Shown: piece after piece, positions 18,230-27,540 of the stretch
Layout of the letters: each line of letters starts with the position of its first letter
Position numbering within the stretch: the stretch's first letter is position 1
DNA from: JAAYJK01 sp964501655
Lineage (GTDB): Bacteria > Bacillota > Syntrophomonadia > Syntrophomonadales > Syntrophomonadaceae
Reading direction: 5' to 3'
DNA length: 64,000 nt
NCBI GenBank assembly: GCA_964501655.1
Contig: CAZCTN010000004.1
Coordinates: 62,001 to 126,000 of the forward strand
Program-made: the position numbers and the translations under genes
Notes under the pieces: generated by a model
What the model was told of the DNA's origin: nothing
The model's input: the letters and a program-made list of their open reading frames with translations, nothing else
Database searches by the model: none

Positions 18230-20323
18230 ATGCGGATTAGAGTTAGTGAGCTGATGAATTCCCATATGCTTTTTATGCAATGCCGGCATACTATTGCTGA
18301 GGCTGCCCGCCTTTTTGCGGAGAATGAAATTGCACTGGCCCTGCCGGTTCTAGACGAAGAGCATAATTTAATGGGTTTTATAAATCAGAAACAACTGATG
18401 GCAGCTCTGGCCCAGGGTATGCTGCCTTCGGACTTAATCGCCCAGCTGGTTAATCCGGTTTTTGAAAGCCTGGATTATGACGATTACCTGCCCCTTATTC
18501 TAAAGGATAAATTCGAGTATATTCCGATTTTCAAAAATGGTGAACTGGCGGGGATGCTCTATTATGAAGAGGTATATCATGCCATAGCAGAGAGGCTGTA
18601 TGAGAAGCAGTTGGATACAGAAGCCAGTATAGATGCGGTCTATAATCCGGTAATATCCATCGATAACCAGTACCGTATCGGTATTTTTAACAAAGCGGCA
18701 GCTAAACTTATGGGCATGTCGGCGGATGAGGTAAGGGGTTCCGATGCCCGGGATATACTGGCCGGTACCGGGGTACTGGAATCATTCATCAGCGGGTCTC
18801 ATGCTCCGCTGCCCGCCAACAAACTGGTTATAGCGGGAAGAAGTTTTTTGCCTTACCGCACTGATGTTAACCGGAATGATCGGACCATAGGAGCCATCCT
18901 GGTTTTGAGAGAAATATCGGAATTTGAGGAACTAGTAAAAGAATCCGAGTACACCAAGAAACTGAACCGGGAGCTGGATGCAATTATTGAGTCTTCCTTT
19001 GATGGTTTATATGTTACTGATGGACATGCCAACACCCTAATGTTGAACAAAGGTTTCGAACGAATTACTGGCATAATGGGATTTGAGTGTATAGGAAGAA
19101 ATATGACCGACCTGGTCAAGGAAGGGGTATTCTCCCGTTCAGGTACCCTGCTGGCTCTGCAAAAAAGAGAGCGGGTCACCATTACTATCGTCCCTCGCAG
19201 CGGCAAAGAGGCGCTTATCACCAGCAATCCTATTTTTGATGAAAAGGGTGATATTGTCATGGTGGTGACCAATGTTCGGGATATCACCGAGCTGAATGAA
19301 CTTCAGCGGAGGCTGGAACAGGTGGAAGGGCTGCGGGAGTTTTATAAGACCGAGCTGCAGCACCTGAAGATGCAAAGTTCCCAAAAGATGGTGGTCAAAT
19401 CCCAAAAGATGAAGGAACTGCTGAATATGGTAATGAGGGTAGCCAGGGTGGATTCTACTGTACTTATACAGGGCGAATCTGGGGTGGGAAAAGAACTGAT
19501 AGCGGAAATAATCCATCAAAGCAGCAGCCGAAAGGAAGGGCCTTTTATCAAAGTCAACTGCGGGGCTATTCCCGAAAATCTGCTGGAATCTGAATTGTTC
19601 GGGTATGAAGAAGGGGCTTTTACCGGGGCCAGAAAAGCAGGCAAAATAGGACTATTTGAACTGTCCCATAACGGCATACTATTCCTGGACGAGATAGGTG
19701 AACTTCCCCTGGGCTTGCAGGTAAAACTACTGCGGGTGCTGCAAAATAAAGAGATAATAAGGGTGGGCGGGAGCAAACCATTTAAAGTGGATACCCGGAT
19801 ACTGGCCGGAACCAACCAGGATCTAATGGATATGGTCAACAAGCAAAAATTCCGTCTGGATCTTTATTATCGCTTAAATGTTATACCGGTAACGGTGCCC
19901 CCGTTAAGGGAGCGTAATGAGGATACTACGGTGCTGGCCAATTATTTTCTGGCTTTGTTTAACCAGAAGTACGGTATGAACAAACGATTCCATAAGGAAG
20001 TTATTGATTGTTTTGTGGAATACAATTGGCCAGGTAATGTCAGGGAGTTGGAAAACCTGATCGAACGGCTGGTAGTCACCAGTAATGATACCATTGTCAA
20101 AACCATTGATCTCCCGGCAGCCATGAGCAGGGTATTCATGGAAAAAGATACGGAGAAAGGCCTGTGGCCATTAAAACAGGCAGTGGAAAATGCCGAAAGA
20201 CAGCTGCTGGAAAAAGCATTCAACCGCTATAAAACAACCTACCAAATTGCTCAGGTGCTGGAAGTCAACCAATCCACGGTGGTCAGAAAAGCAGCAAAAT
20301 ATGGTATAAGACCTAGAAATTAA
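18230..20323 (+). CDS. Sigma-54 enhancer-binding activator with CBS and PAS domains
   Basis: A 697-residue activator. Residues 1-115 are a CBS pair (VSELMNSHMLFMQCRHTIAEA start), which in other proteins binds adenine nucleotides or SAM. Two PAS domains follow (about 125-235 and 245-360). The AAA+ domain has Walker A GESGVGKE at 415-422, the sigma-54 contact loop GAFTGA at 462-467 and LFLDEIGE. A Fis-type helix-turn-helix ends the protein. ATG follows AAAAGGGG. It is convergent with acyl-CoA dehydrogenase and thiolase, whose promoter is sigma-54-type with three upstream dyads. It is the likely activator of that operon, responding to energy charge or redox. Confidence 0.9.
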   Translation: MRIRVSELMNSHMLFMQCRHTIAEAARLFAENEIALALPVLDEEHNLMGFINQKQLMAALAQGMLPSDLIAQLVNPVFESLDYDDYLPLILKDKFEYIPIFKNGELAGMLYYEEVYHAIAERLYEKQLDTEASIDAVYNPVISIDNQYRIGIFNKAAAKLMGMSADEVRGSDARDILAGTGVLESFISGSHAPLPANKLVIAGRSFLPYRTDVNRNDRTIGAILVLREISEFEELVKESEYTKKLNRELDAIIESSFDGLYVTDGHANTLMLNKGFERITGIMGFECIGRNMTDLVKEGVFSRSGTLLALQKRERVTITIVPRSGKEALITSNPIFDEKGDIVMVVTNVRDITELNELQRRLEQVEGLREFYKTELQHLKMQSSQKMVVKSQKMKELLNMVMRVARVDSTVLIQGESGVGKELIAEIIHQSSSRKEGPFIKVNCGAIPENLLESELFGYEEGAFTGARKAGKIGLFELSHNGILFLDEIGELPLGLQVKLLRVLQNKEIIRVGGSKPFKVDTRILAGTNQDLMDMVNKQKFRLDLYYRLNVIPVTVPPLRERNEDTTVLANYFLALFNQKYGMNKRFHKEVIDCFVEYNWPGNVRELENLIERLVVTSNDTIVKTIDLPAAMSRVFMEKDTEKGLWPLKQAVENAERQLLEKAFNRYKTTYQIAQVLEVNQSTVVRKAAKYGIRPRN

Positions 20324-20344
20324 TACCAGACTTTTAGAAAGATT

Positions 20345-20445
20345 GACGGCAGGCAGGGGGTGCCTGCCGTCAGGGGGAATAATATTCTCAGGTTTCCAGC
20401 TGAACCTGTCGTGGTGAGTGGTATGACAGGTTAAACAGCTGGAAA
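20345..20445. terminator. Two bidirectional terminator hairpins
   Basis: Hairpin 1: GACGGCAGGCA (20345-20355) with its exact complement (20361-20371) and a GGGGG loop. Hairpin 2: TTTCCAGCTG plus AACCTGTC (20393-20410) with GACAGGTT and CAGCTGGAAA (20425-20432, 20436-20445), followed by TTCTTTATTTTTAT. They separate the activator gene from the convergent acyl-CoA dehydrogenase. Confidence 0.75.
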
Positions 20446-20521
20446 TTCTTTATTTTTATGAGGGTTATTTTTGACGCAACTGTGATAGATAGCTATTTAC
20501 CGATAGTTATCCCATCATTTT

Positions 20522-22351
20522 TTACAAATATCCTTCTTCAGGCAGATCAATACAGCTGGTGTCAGGTCTCTGCATGGCTTTCAGGGTTGAATGGACTTCG
20601 GGAACCACGTTCATTACAAAGAACTTGGAAGTGGCTATTTTGCTCTTGTAGAAGTTGGCATCGTAGTGGTCTTCCCCTACTTCCGCCAGCTTCTGGGCAG
20701 CTAGTATGCCTTGCTCAAGCATCATCTTGCCGCAGATCACTTTTGAGGCCGCATGCAGCATTCGGGTGGCATACAGCTGTTTCATTTGCTTGTTATTGAC
20801 AGACCAGTCAGCATTCAGATCCATAATGGCCTGGAAGGAGGTGAAGGCTTCGCCCAGTGTATCAAATTCAGCCTCGAATCCTGGAGTCTTTTTGGCGATT
20901 AAGTCGGCAATTTCACTCATCCATAATTTGAACGGTTCGCCGCCCTTCATGGTAAACTTCCGTCCGGTGAAGTCCTGCCCATGCATGAAGTTGGTGCCTT
21001 CCCAGATGGAATAGATTTTGCAATCCCTGGCCAGAGAGGCTGGGGCATATTCTTCCATGAAGCCGTAGCCGCCGTGTACCTGCATGGCTTCCGCACACAT
21101 TATCCATGCCATATCGGATATAAAGGCCTTGGCCAGCGGATTTTGAATCATAAAGAAGTCTTCGGCCAGTTCCCTTTCTTCCTCGGTGGGAGCTTCTTTG
21201 GATAGGTCTATATAGTAGTAGGATGAATAGACCAACGCCCGGCAGGCTTCCATCATGGACTTCTGCAGCATCAGCATGCGGCGGACGTCTTCATGCTCGA
21301 TGATCCGGACTTTCGGACCCTTGGGATCAGTGGACTTGGCGCTCTGCACGCGAACCTTGGCATAATCCAGGGCTGAGTAGTAGGCAGCACCAAATGCGCC
21401 CAAAGAGAATATACCGGTGTTGATACGCTCTTCGTTCATCATCTGGAACATCTGGGCCATACCTTTGGCGCGGGGGCCTTCAGGATCAGGTCCGATCATC
21501 CAGCCATAGCATTCGTTGTTTTCGCCAAAGGCTAGGGCGCAGGTAGCAGAACCGTGGATGCCCAGCTTGTGTTCAATACCGGTGGTGGTTACGTCATTCC
21601 ATTTACCCACAGAGCCATCTTCGTTGACCCAGAATTTGGGAACAACCAAGCAACAAATGCCGGCAGTGCCATCTGCGGCGTCGGGGTGTTTAGCCAGTAC
21701 CAGATGGATGATGTTCTCGACTCCATCCCAATCGCCAGTAGTGATAAAACACTTCTGGCCTTTAATCTTCCATAGGCCAGGGGTGTCGGTGGGGAAGCAC
21801 TTGGTAAGAATGGAGCCCACATCGGAACCAGCGCCCGGCTCGGTTAGACACATGGAGCCGCCCCATTCGCCGGAGTACATCTTGGGCAGGAAACGTTCCT
21901 GCAACTCGGGCTGGAGATTATACTGCAGTACGGTGGTAGCACCCTGAGTAAGGCACCAGAGCATTACTATCGCCGGGGATGCGGCAGTCTGCATTTCCAG
22001 AATCGGAGCATACCAATACAGAGGCATGCGGCCTTCCACCTGGCGGTCGCCAAAACCGGGGCCCATACCGGCTTCAATAACTGTGTTATATACAGTTTTG
22101 AAGCTGTCAGGGCTGATAACTGCCCTTTCATTACCGCCCACATGTTTCATCCCAATTTCATCGGAGTCTTTGTTGGCCGGACAGATTACATCACGGCAGA
22201 TTTTGAAATTAACATCGCAGATAGCATCAAAGTCGTCGGGTCCATAGTAATCTTTGTAAGCATCCAGGGACAAGACCTTGTCGATGTTAAGCCATTCTTT
22301 TATCTGGAACTTAATGTCTCGGGTTTGATACAAGAAATTATTATGCGGCAT
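20522..22351 (-). CDS. Acyl-CoA dehydrogenase, long DmdC-like type
   Basis: A 609-residue flavoprotein, longer than classical acyl-CoA dehydrogenases (about 380) because of N-terminal and C-terminal extensions like those of the 3-methylmercaptopropionyl-CoA dehydrogenase type. Flavin-binding MCLTEPGAGSDVG is at about 167-179, and the predicted catalytic base is Glu451 in YSIWEGTNFMHG. It oxidises acyl-CoA to enoyl-CoA, passing electrons to an electron-transfer flavoprotein. ATG follows AGGAGGAGG. It lies 154 bp after thiolase, probably in the same sigma-54 transcript. Chain-length preference cannot be told. Confidence 0.9.
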   Translation of the reverse strand: MPHNNFLYQTRDIKFQIKEWLNIDKVLSLDAYKDYYGPDDFDAICDVNFKICRDVICPANKDSDEIGMKHVGGNERAVISPDSFKTVYNTVIEAGMGPGFGDRQVEGRMPLYWYAPILEMQTAASPAIVMLWCLTQGATTVLQYNLQPELQERFLPKMYSGEWGGSMCLTEPGAGSDVGSILTKCFPTDTPGLWKIKGQKCFITTGDWDGVENIIHLVLAKHPDAADGTAGICCLVVPKFWVNEDGSVGKWNDVTTTGIEHKLGIHGSATCALAFGENNECYGWMIGPDPEGPRAKGMAQMFQMMNEERINTGIFSLGAFGAAYYSALDYAKVRVQSAKSTDPKGPKVRIIEHEDVRRMLMLQKSMMEACRALVYSSYYYIDLSKEAPTEEERELAEDFFMIQNPLAKAFISDMAWIMCAEAMQVHGGYGFMEEYAPASLARDCKIYSIWEGTNFMHGQDFTGRKFTMKGGEPFKLWMSEIADLIAKKTPGFEAEFDTLGEAFTSFQAIMDLNADWSVNNKQMKQLYATRMLHAASKVICGKMMLEQGILAAQKLAEVGEDHYDANFYKSKIATSKFFVMNVVPEVHSTLKAMQRPDTSCIDLPEEGYL

Positions 22352-22413
22352 TAGAAATTCCTCCTCCTATTTTTTCTTTATATTAACAATGCAAGGACTG
22401 CTTTGTTGAACGG

Positions 22414-22456
22414 GTTGGCTAGATTCCGATCAGGGTGGCCATCCGTATTAGCCAAC
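22414..22456 (-). promoter_or_regulatory. Intergenic hairpin between thiolase and acyl-CoA dehydrogenase
   Basis: GTTGGCTA (22414-22421) pairs with TAGCCAAC (22449-22456), and the interior has further partial pairing. No T tract follows. It may stabilise or process the mRNA between the two genes so that they are expressed at different levels. Confidence 0.4.
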
Positions 22457-22505
22457 TTGAAGCAGCAACCGAAGATACAGGTTTCATTATATCTTCACCA
22501 CGCTG

Positions 22506-23696
22506 TTAGAGCATTTCAAATATGGTGGTACAGCCCATCCCTCCTCCTATGCAAAGAGTGGCCAATCCGGTTTTAAGATTGCGCTTCTGCATTTCATAGA
22601 GCAGGGTTACGATGATCCGGGCTCCTGAGCAGCCAATGGGATGTCCCAGGGCGATAGCCCCTCCATTCACATTGACTTTCTCCATCTTGTCCGCCCATCC
22701 GCAGTCTCTGGCTACTGCCAGGGACTGAGAAGCAAAGGCTTCATTGGCTTCGATTAGGTCAATATCATCTATGGTCATACCAGCTTTAGCCAGAGCCTTC
22801 TTGGTTGCAGGTATGGGTCCTATTCCCATTACGGAAGGATCTACTCCGCCGGAAGCATAGCTGATGATTTTGGCCATGGGTTTGATGCCCAGTTCATCAG
22901 CTTTTTCTTTGGACATGACGATCATAGCGGCTGCACCGTCATTTATTCCAGAGGATGATCCGGCGGTAACAGTTCCACCTTTTTTGAAGGCTGGAGCCAG
23001 TTTAGCCATTTGCTCGCGAGTTGCCATGCGGGGATGTTCATCGGTGTCAAATATGGTTTCGCCTTTCCTGGTTTTAATAACTACCGGGACTATCTCATCT
23101 TTGAACTTGCCTGCAGCAATGGCCTCGGCTGTTCTGACCTGACTGGTATAACCGAAATCGTCCTGTGCTTCACGGGTCAAACCATATTGCTCTACCACAT
23201 TTTCAGCAGTAATGCCCATATGATAGCCATTAAATATTTCCCACAGTCCGTCATAAACCATGCCATCTATGAGATCTCCTTTTACCATGTTCATCCTGTA
23301 ACCCCAGCGGGCATTGGGCAGGTAATAGGAATGAGCGCTCATATTCTCCATTCCTCCGGCCAGGATAACTTCCGCATCTCCAGCCTTGATAATCTGAGCG
23401 GCCAGTTGAACCGCTCTCATCCCTGAAGCGCATACTTTGTTTATGGTAAAGGCAGTCGTTTCTTTGGGTATACCCGCATGTATCATGGACTGTCGGGCTA
23501 CATTCTGGCCCAGTCCGCCCTGCAGAACACAGCCAAAGATTACCTCTTCAATCTGTTCCGGCTGGATTCCAGCCCTCTTCATAGCTTCCACCATAACAAG
23601 TCTGCCCAGCTCTATGGTTTTGGTATCTTTCAGAGTGCCTCCGAATGTACCTATTGGTGTACGGCACAGACCGGCAACAACTACTTCTTTTGACAC
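22506..23696 (-). CDS. Acetyl-CoA acetyltransferase (thiolase)
   Basis: A 396-residue thiolase that cleaves 3-ketoacyl-CoA with CoA (or condenses two acetyl-CoA). GTG at 23696 is chosen because GAGAGGTGG lies just upstream and the product starts at the family's usual SKEVVVAGLCRTPIG. Nucleophilic Cys89 is in NKVCASGMRAV, the His motif is ALGHPIGCSGAR, and the second Cys is in the final CIGGGMG. First gene of the operon with acyl-CoA dehydrogenase, transcribed from the sigma-54 promoter at 23988-24003 with a leader of about 280 nt. Confidence 0.93.
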   Translation of the reverse strand: MSKEVVVAGLCRTPIGTFGGTLKDTKTIELGRLVMVEAMKRAGIQPEQIEEVIFGCVLQGGLGQNVARQSMIHAGIPKETTAFTINKVCASGMRAVQLAAQIIKAGDAEVILAGGMENMSAHSYYLPNARWGYRMNMVKGDLIDGMVYDGLWEIFNGYHMGITAENVVEQYGLTREAQDDFGYTSQVRTAEAIAAGKFKDEIVPVVIKTRKGETIFDTDEHPRMATREQMAKLAPAFKKGGTVTAGSSSGINDGAAAMIVMSKEKADELGIKPMAKIISYASGGVDPSVMGIGPIPATKKALAKAGMTIDDIDLIEANEAFASQSLAVARDCGWADKMEKVNVNGGAIALGHPIGCSGARIIVTLLYEMQKRNLKTGLATLCIGGGMGCTTIFEML

Positions 23697-23987
23697 TATT
23701 TGTCCACCTCTCTTTCTCAATAATAAAACATAACCCCTGTTTGGCTGAATGATGGTCTGAAAGGCATCCTTTCAGCCAGAAAAACACACTATCCCCCCTT
23801 TAAAAGTATTTATTTTTCTAGTGAAATCAACTACTCCCGAGCATACATCATGACATTAACCTTGGCATAAAAAAACCTGCGGCTAAACCGGTGCAGAGTT
23901 TCATCTGCTGGGTATAACTAATTCAATATGTTGGGTTGGTTATGGTTGTATAAGGAGCAGCTATCTATATTCTCTAAAAAAGAAACA

Positions 23988-24003
23988 TGCAATATACATG
24001 CCA
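23988..24003 (-). promoter_or_regulatory. Sigma-54 promoter of the thiolase operon
   Basis: On the minus strand the sequence is TGGCATGTATATTGCA, with GG and GC separated by exactly 10 bp, as required for a -24/-12 promoter (consensus TGGCACG-N4-TTGCA). Transcription would start near 23977. Regulated by an enhancer-binding protein, most simply the one encoded at 18230-20323. Confidence 0.8.
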
Positions 24004-24072
24004 GCTTGTGGCAATTGGAATGGCCGTAAAAATGGGGTTTTGGCCAGTATTCTGGCCTGATCTAAAAAGATA

Positions 24073-24191
24073 AATGCATAAAAGCATTAAGATTAAATGC
24101 ACAAACGCATTATGCCCAAAACGGTGCTTTTGTATGAGGATTTGAATAGATCAACGGTAAAATATACAAAGAATTAATGCGATAGTGCATT
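24073..24191. promoter_or_regulatory. Three upstream activator dyads for the sigma-54 promoter
   Basis: AATGC-N6-GCATT occurs at 24073-24088, 24096-24111 and 24176-24191. All three have the same arms and spacing but different centres. Centres are 23 bp and 80 bp apart. They lie 70-190 bp upstream of the sigma-54 promoter at 23988-24003, the expected range for enhancer-binding-protein sites. Confidence 0.8.
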
Positions 24192-24354
24192 GAAAAAAGG
24201 TTGGGATTAAGTGTATTTTAATTATACTTGAAATTTCCTGGGAATAATACAGCAAATTTCCATAATGCATGGCTCCGGAATCATTTTATAGGGACTTTCA
24301 TTTGCATGGATTTTAAGGTACCCTGAGATTATAAAAAAGTCAGGAGCTGGAATA

Positions 24355-25014
24355 TTGTTCCCACTACGAGATAGCACCCCCAGCAGATCTTTTCCGGTTA
24401 TAACTGTGGCAATAATAATCATCAATCTGCTGATATTTATACTGGAATTAGCTGCCGGGCCTCAACTTATAACTGAGTTCGTTTACGTATTCGGATTAGT
24501 GCCGGCTTATATCAACGAGAATACATCACTGACCGGGTATTACCCACTGCTGACTTCCATGTTTTTACACGGAGGCTGGATGCACCTGGTGGGCAACATG
24601 TGGATCTTATGGTTGTTCGGCGACAATGTTGAAGATCATATGGGATCAGCCCGCTATCTGTTGTTTTACCTGATATGCGGTGTAGCTGCGGGACTTTCTC
24701 ATTTTGCCATCAACCCCCTGTCTGATATCCCGGTAGTTGGAGCTTCAGGCGCAGTGGCCGGGGTAATGGGGGCCTATTTTTTGATGTTTAAACACGCCAA
24801 GATCCTTACCTTTATACCGCCCATTTTTTTATTAAACCTGCCCGCCTGGATTTACCTCGGTTTTTGGGGTTTGAGTCAGCTTTACTGCGGTACTGCCGAT
24901 ATTATTTCCGCCAATACCTGCGGGTCCATTGCGTTTTGGGCTCATATAGGGGGGTTTGCAGCCGGTATGGTTTTGTACCGCCTGTTTCTGCGCGATGAAC
25001 CCGGCTCCGTGTAA
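24355..25014 (+). CDS. Rhomboid intramembrane serine protease
   Basis: A 219-residue membrane protease with about six helices. The catalytic dyad is visible as Ser131 in GASGA and His197 in HIGGF, and the HGGWMHLVGNMW loop near 72-83 is the conserved oxyanion/L1 region. TTG start with CAGGAG about 8 bp upstream. It cleaves other membrane proteins within the membrane; no substrate is evident. The gene reads away from the thiolase operon, sharing the regulatory intergenic region. Confidence 0.9.
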   Translation: MFPLRDSTPSRSFPVITVAIIIINLLIFILELAAGPQLITEFVYVFGLVPAYINENTSLTGYYPLLTSMFLHGGWMHLVGNMWILWLFGDNVEDHMGSARYLLFYLICGVAAGLSHFAINPLSDIPVVGASGAVAGVMGAYFLMFKHAKILTFIPPIFLLNLPAWIYLGFWGLSQLYCGTADIISANTCGSIAFWAHIGGFAAGMVLYRLFLRDEPGSV

Positions 25015-25049
25015 GTCGTCCGGGATAGATCCCTCTAGACCTCCGATGT

Positions 25050-26225
25050 TCATGATCGCTCATTAACCTTTTGTAACAAGCGTTCGATATGATCGTTGGC
25101 CAGCCTGCTGTTGTCGTCGCTGTTCTGTAGAAAGTAGATGGTGTTTTCTATCCTTTCCTGACTGGCTTTGATTTCGTCCCAGTGCCGCTCATCTTCGTAC
25201 AAGTTCATACAGTCTTGCAGGTCGTTGGCCCGGCCGGTTTCCAGATAATGTTTAAAAATGCTCAGGGTATTAATATCCTGATAATCACTATGAATGAGCG
25301 ATTTGTTGATGATATTATTGTATATCCTTAAATTTTTCTGGGCATTTTTCAACTTGGATTCGGTGATCTCGATATCAATATGACAGCGATCCAGAAAATC
25401 GGCCTTGTGATCCTGCCAATGTTCCAGAATTTCTTTATACCGGTCACAGGCTTTTTCGTATTCGCGATACTGAAGCAGATAAATTTTCATCTGGTGGTTG
25501 AAACTGCTGGTCTTATCATCCTCGCCCTTTCTTTTCCGGAGCATTTTCAAGCTGTTAAAGGGAATCAAATTACTGTTGGATGTACGCTCCACCTGGTGGT
25601 TCTGAGGCTTGGTAGGCAGAATGTCCGGCTCCTGGGGCCATAGGTCTTCAATATTTACGATATTATAGCGAAGTTCCAGCAGCTTGTTTAAATAGTTGCT
25701 GTGCCTATTGATCTTTTCGCTTTCCGTCAAAGCAATGATGCACATATTGATATCCTTTATAAGGTCCTCCTGGTTTTTATAGGTCTTTTTAGCGTTCTTC
25801 CGGATCTTCTGATATTCCAGTACTTCACGATTTACCGGTTCGAGGAATTCCAGGGCCATAATGGCCGCAAAGTCCTGAGCAGTGATCTGCCGGATTCTGG
25901 AGGGAACATCCCGGTTCAAATAGAATCTGGTGTTGCTGAAAGGATAATAATAGGGTCCGGTAACCGAGACATATTCATTGGTAAGCAGGGTTTCAAGGTC
26001 TTTATTGATTTGCAGCTCTTCATCCAGTAATTCCAGCCACTGGCAGCACGGGGACAATGCGTCCTCTTCCGACTGGGACGCTGTCTTCAGCTGCCGATAG
26101 GTATCCAAGCTGATGGTCAGATGGGAATTGTAATAATAAAACAGGACCTCCTCCGGGGTATATTGCAGCAAAAGGGAAAGATCGGGAAAATTTGCCTGGT
26201 CCTTATTAAGAAAGGTAAAAAACAT
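25050..26225 (-). CDS. Unknown helical, charged protein
   Basis: A 391-residue protein that I do not recognise. ATG at 26225 has AAGGAGG 6 bp upstream. Composition is strongly polar (Asn, Asp, Lys, Glu, Gln), with no signal peptide or membrane segment. Two helical, coiled-coil-like regions lie at about 145-200 and 250-390, separated by a Pro/Asn-rich linker near 205-235 (PQEPDILPTKPQNHQ). Its codon use looks more A/T-rich than the neighbours. Convergent with the rhomboid gene. Function unknown. Confidence 0.7.
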   Translation of the reverse strand: MFFTFLNKDQANFPDLSLLLQYTPEEVLFYYYNSHLTISLDTYRQLKTASQSEEDALSPCCQWLELLDEELQINKDLETLLTNEYVSVTGPYYYPFSNTRFYLNRDVPSRIRQITAQDFAAIMALEFLEPVNREVLEYQKIRKNAKKTYKNQEDLIKDINMCIIALTESEKINRHSNYLNKLLELRYNIVNIEDLWPQEPDILPTKPQNHQVERTSNSNLIPFNSLKMLRKRKGEDDKTSSFNHQMKIYLLQYREYEKACDRYKEILEHWQDHKADFLDRCHIDIEITESKLKNAQKNLRIYNNIINKSLIHSDYQDINTLSIFKHYLETGRANDLQDCMNLYEDERHWDEIKASQERIENTIYFLQNSDDNSRLANDHIERLLQKVNERS

Positions 26226-26440
26226 ATGGAACCTCCTTATATGAATTAGCATTTAATAATTTCTATATATTTCCAGTAATTCCTTCTTTTTATAGAAAAA
26301 AAGAAATCAGCCCATACTGGCTTTAATTTACCCTAGCAGGTGGATTATAATGAAATGAGTTAGTTCGCCCAGGGAAAAAATAATAAAATATCCTTTTTCA
26401 GGGTGAACTGCTTAGATTAAAGACTACAGGGGGATATCCT

Positions 26441-26740
26441 ATGGAAATCAGATTGCCATGGTTTGTTGAAGAATTAAGAGAGAAGGATCCGGAATTCTTT
26501 CCGGTAGTTAAGAGGGTAGTGGAGTCGGTCCTGGAGACCCGCGCCCTGGATGCCAAAACCACTTACCTGGTGGTTCTGGCTCTGGATGCAGCCAAAAATG
26601 CCGAGCAGGGAGTAAAGGTGCTGGCGCAACAGGCTCGCACAGCCGGAGCTACGGAAGAAGAGATAAGGGAAGTGCTGCGTCTGGCCTATTATGTGAGTGG
26701 AATGGATGTTATCAAAACATCCCTTAAGGCCTTCGAATAA
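26441..26740 (+). CDS. Carboxymuconolactone-decarboxylase/AhpD-like small protein
   Basis: A 99-residue helical protein resembling the CMD/AhpD fold: the segment ALDAKTTYLVVLALDAAKNAEQGV sits where AhpD has its CxxC, but no cysteine is present anywhere. It therefore cannot be a thiol peroxidase partner in the AhpD sense. ATG follows ACAGGGGG. It is 24 bp upstream of a HAD hydrolase and probably cotranscribed. Confidence 0.75.
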   Translation: MEIRLPWFVEELREKDPEFFPVVKRVVESVLETRALDAKTTYLVVLALDAAKNAEQGVKVLAQQARTAGATEEEIREVLRLAYYVSGMDVIKTSLKAFE

Positions 26741-26764
26741 AGGAAAGAAAAGGAGAGTTTGGCG

Positions 26765-27472
26765 ATGTTTGAAGCCCTGCTTTTTGATTTGGATGGGACT
26801 CTATTGAATATAGATATGGATGAGTTTTTACCCCGTTATTTTGCTCGCATGACGTCCAGGGCCCAGGAGATGGGTTTTAAGCAGGCAGAGCGCCTGGTGC
26901 AGCAAATATGGCTCTCGACTGAGAAAATGATTGTCAATACTGATCCGGACAAAACCAACGAAGAGGTATTTTTTGAAGATTTTTATCGGGATTGGCCCTA
27001 TTCACCGCAAGAATTCAACCTATTTTTTGAAACTTTCTACCGGGAGGAATTTCCCCGTTTGCAGCAATACTGTCAGCCCTTTCCCGGGGTAAGCAGGATG
27101 ATGGAAAGCCTCTTTGAGCGCCGGTATAAGATTGTTATTGCTACCAATTCAGTATTCCCGTTAACCGCTATTCAAAACCGGCTGGAGTGGGCCGGAGTGG
27201 GACACTTTGATTATGAATTGGTTACTTCTTATGAAAATATGCATTACTGTAAGCCTCAACCTGGATATTTTCAGGAGATATGCGATGTTATCGGAGTTAA
27301 AGCAGAAAACTGCCTGATGGTGGGCAATGACACCGGCGAAGATCTGGTGGCCGGAAAGATCGGGATGAAAACCTTTCTGGTTAAGGACATGCTGATTGAT
27401 AAAGGAGTCGGTCTGAAGGCTGATTGGCAGGGTCAACTGCCGCAGTTGTATGATTTTCTGAAAAAAATTTAA
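26765..27472 (+). CDS. HAD-family hydrolase
   Basis: A 235-residue phosphatase-like protein. ATG at 26765 is chosen because AGGAGAG lies 7 bp upstream; the TTG at 26759 touches it. Motif I DLDGTLLN (nucleophile Asp near residue 8), motif II ATNS, Lys in YCKPQPGYF and the acidic motif MVGNDTGEDL are all present. Substrate unknown; the insertion after motif I is a helical cap. Confidence 0.85.
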   Translation: MFEALLFDLDGTLLNIDMDEFLPRYFARMTSRAQEMGFKQAERLVQQIWLSTEKMIVNTDPDKTNEEVFFEDFYRDWPYSPQEFNLFFETFYREEFPRLQQYCQPFPGVSRMMESLFERRYKIVIATNSVFPLTAIQNRLEWAGVGHFDYELVTSYENMHYCKPQPGYFQEICDVIGVKAENCLMVGNDTGEDLVAGKIGMKTFLVKDMLIDKGVGLKADWQGQLPQLYDFLKKI

Positions 27473-27540
27473 AAATGGAATAAAATTAGCCTGCCCCGGG
27501 GGAGATTAATAGTAATATTTTTTACTCGGGTGGGGTGGTT

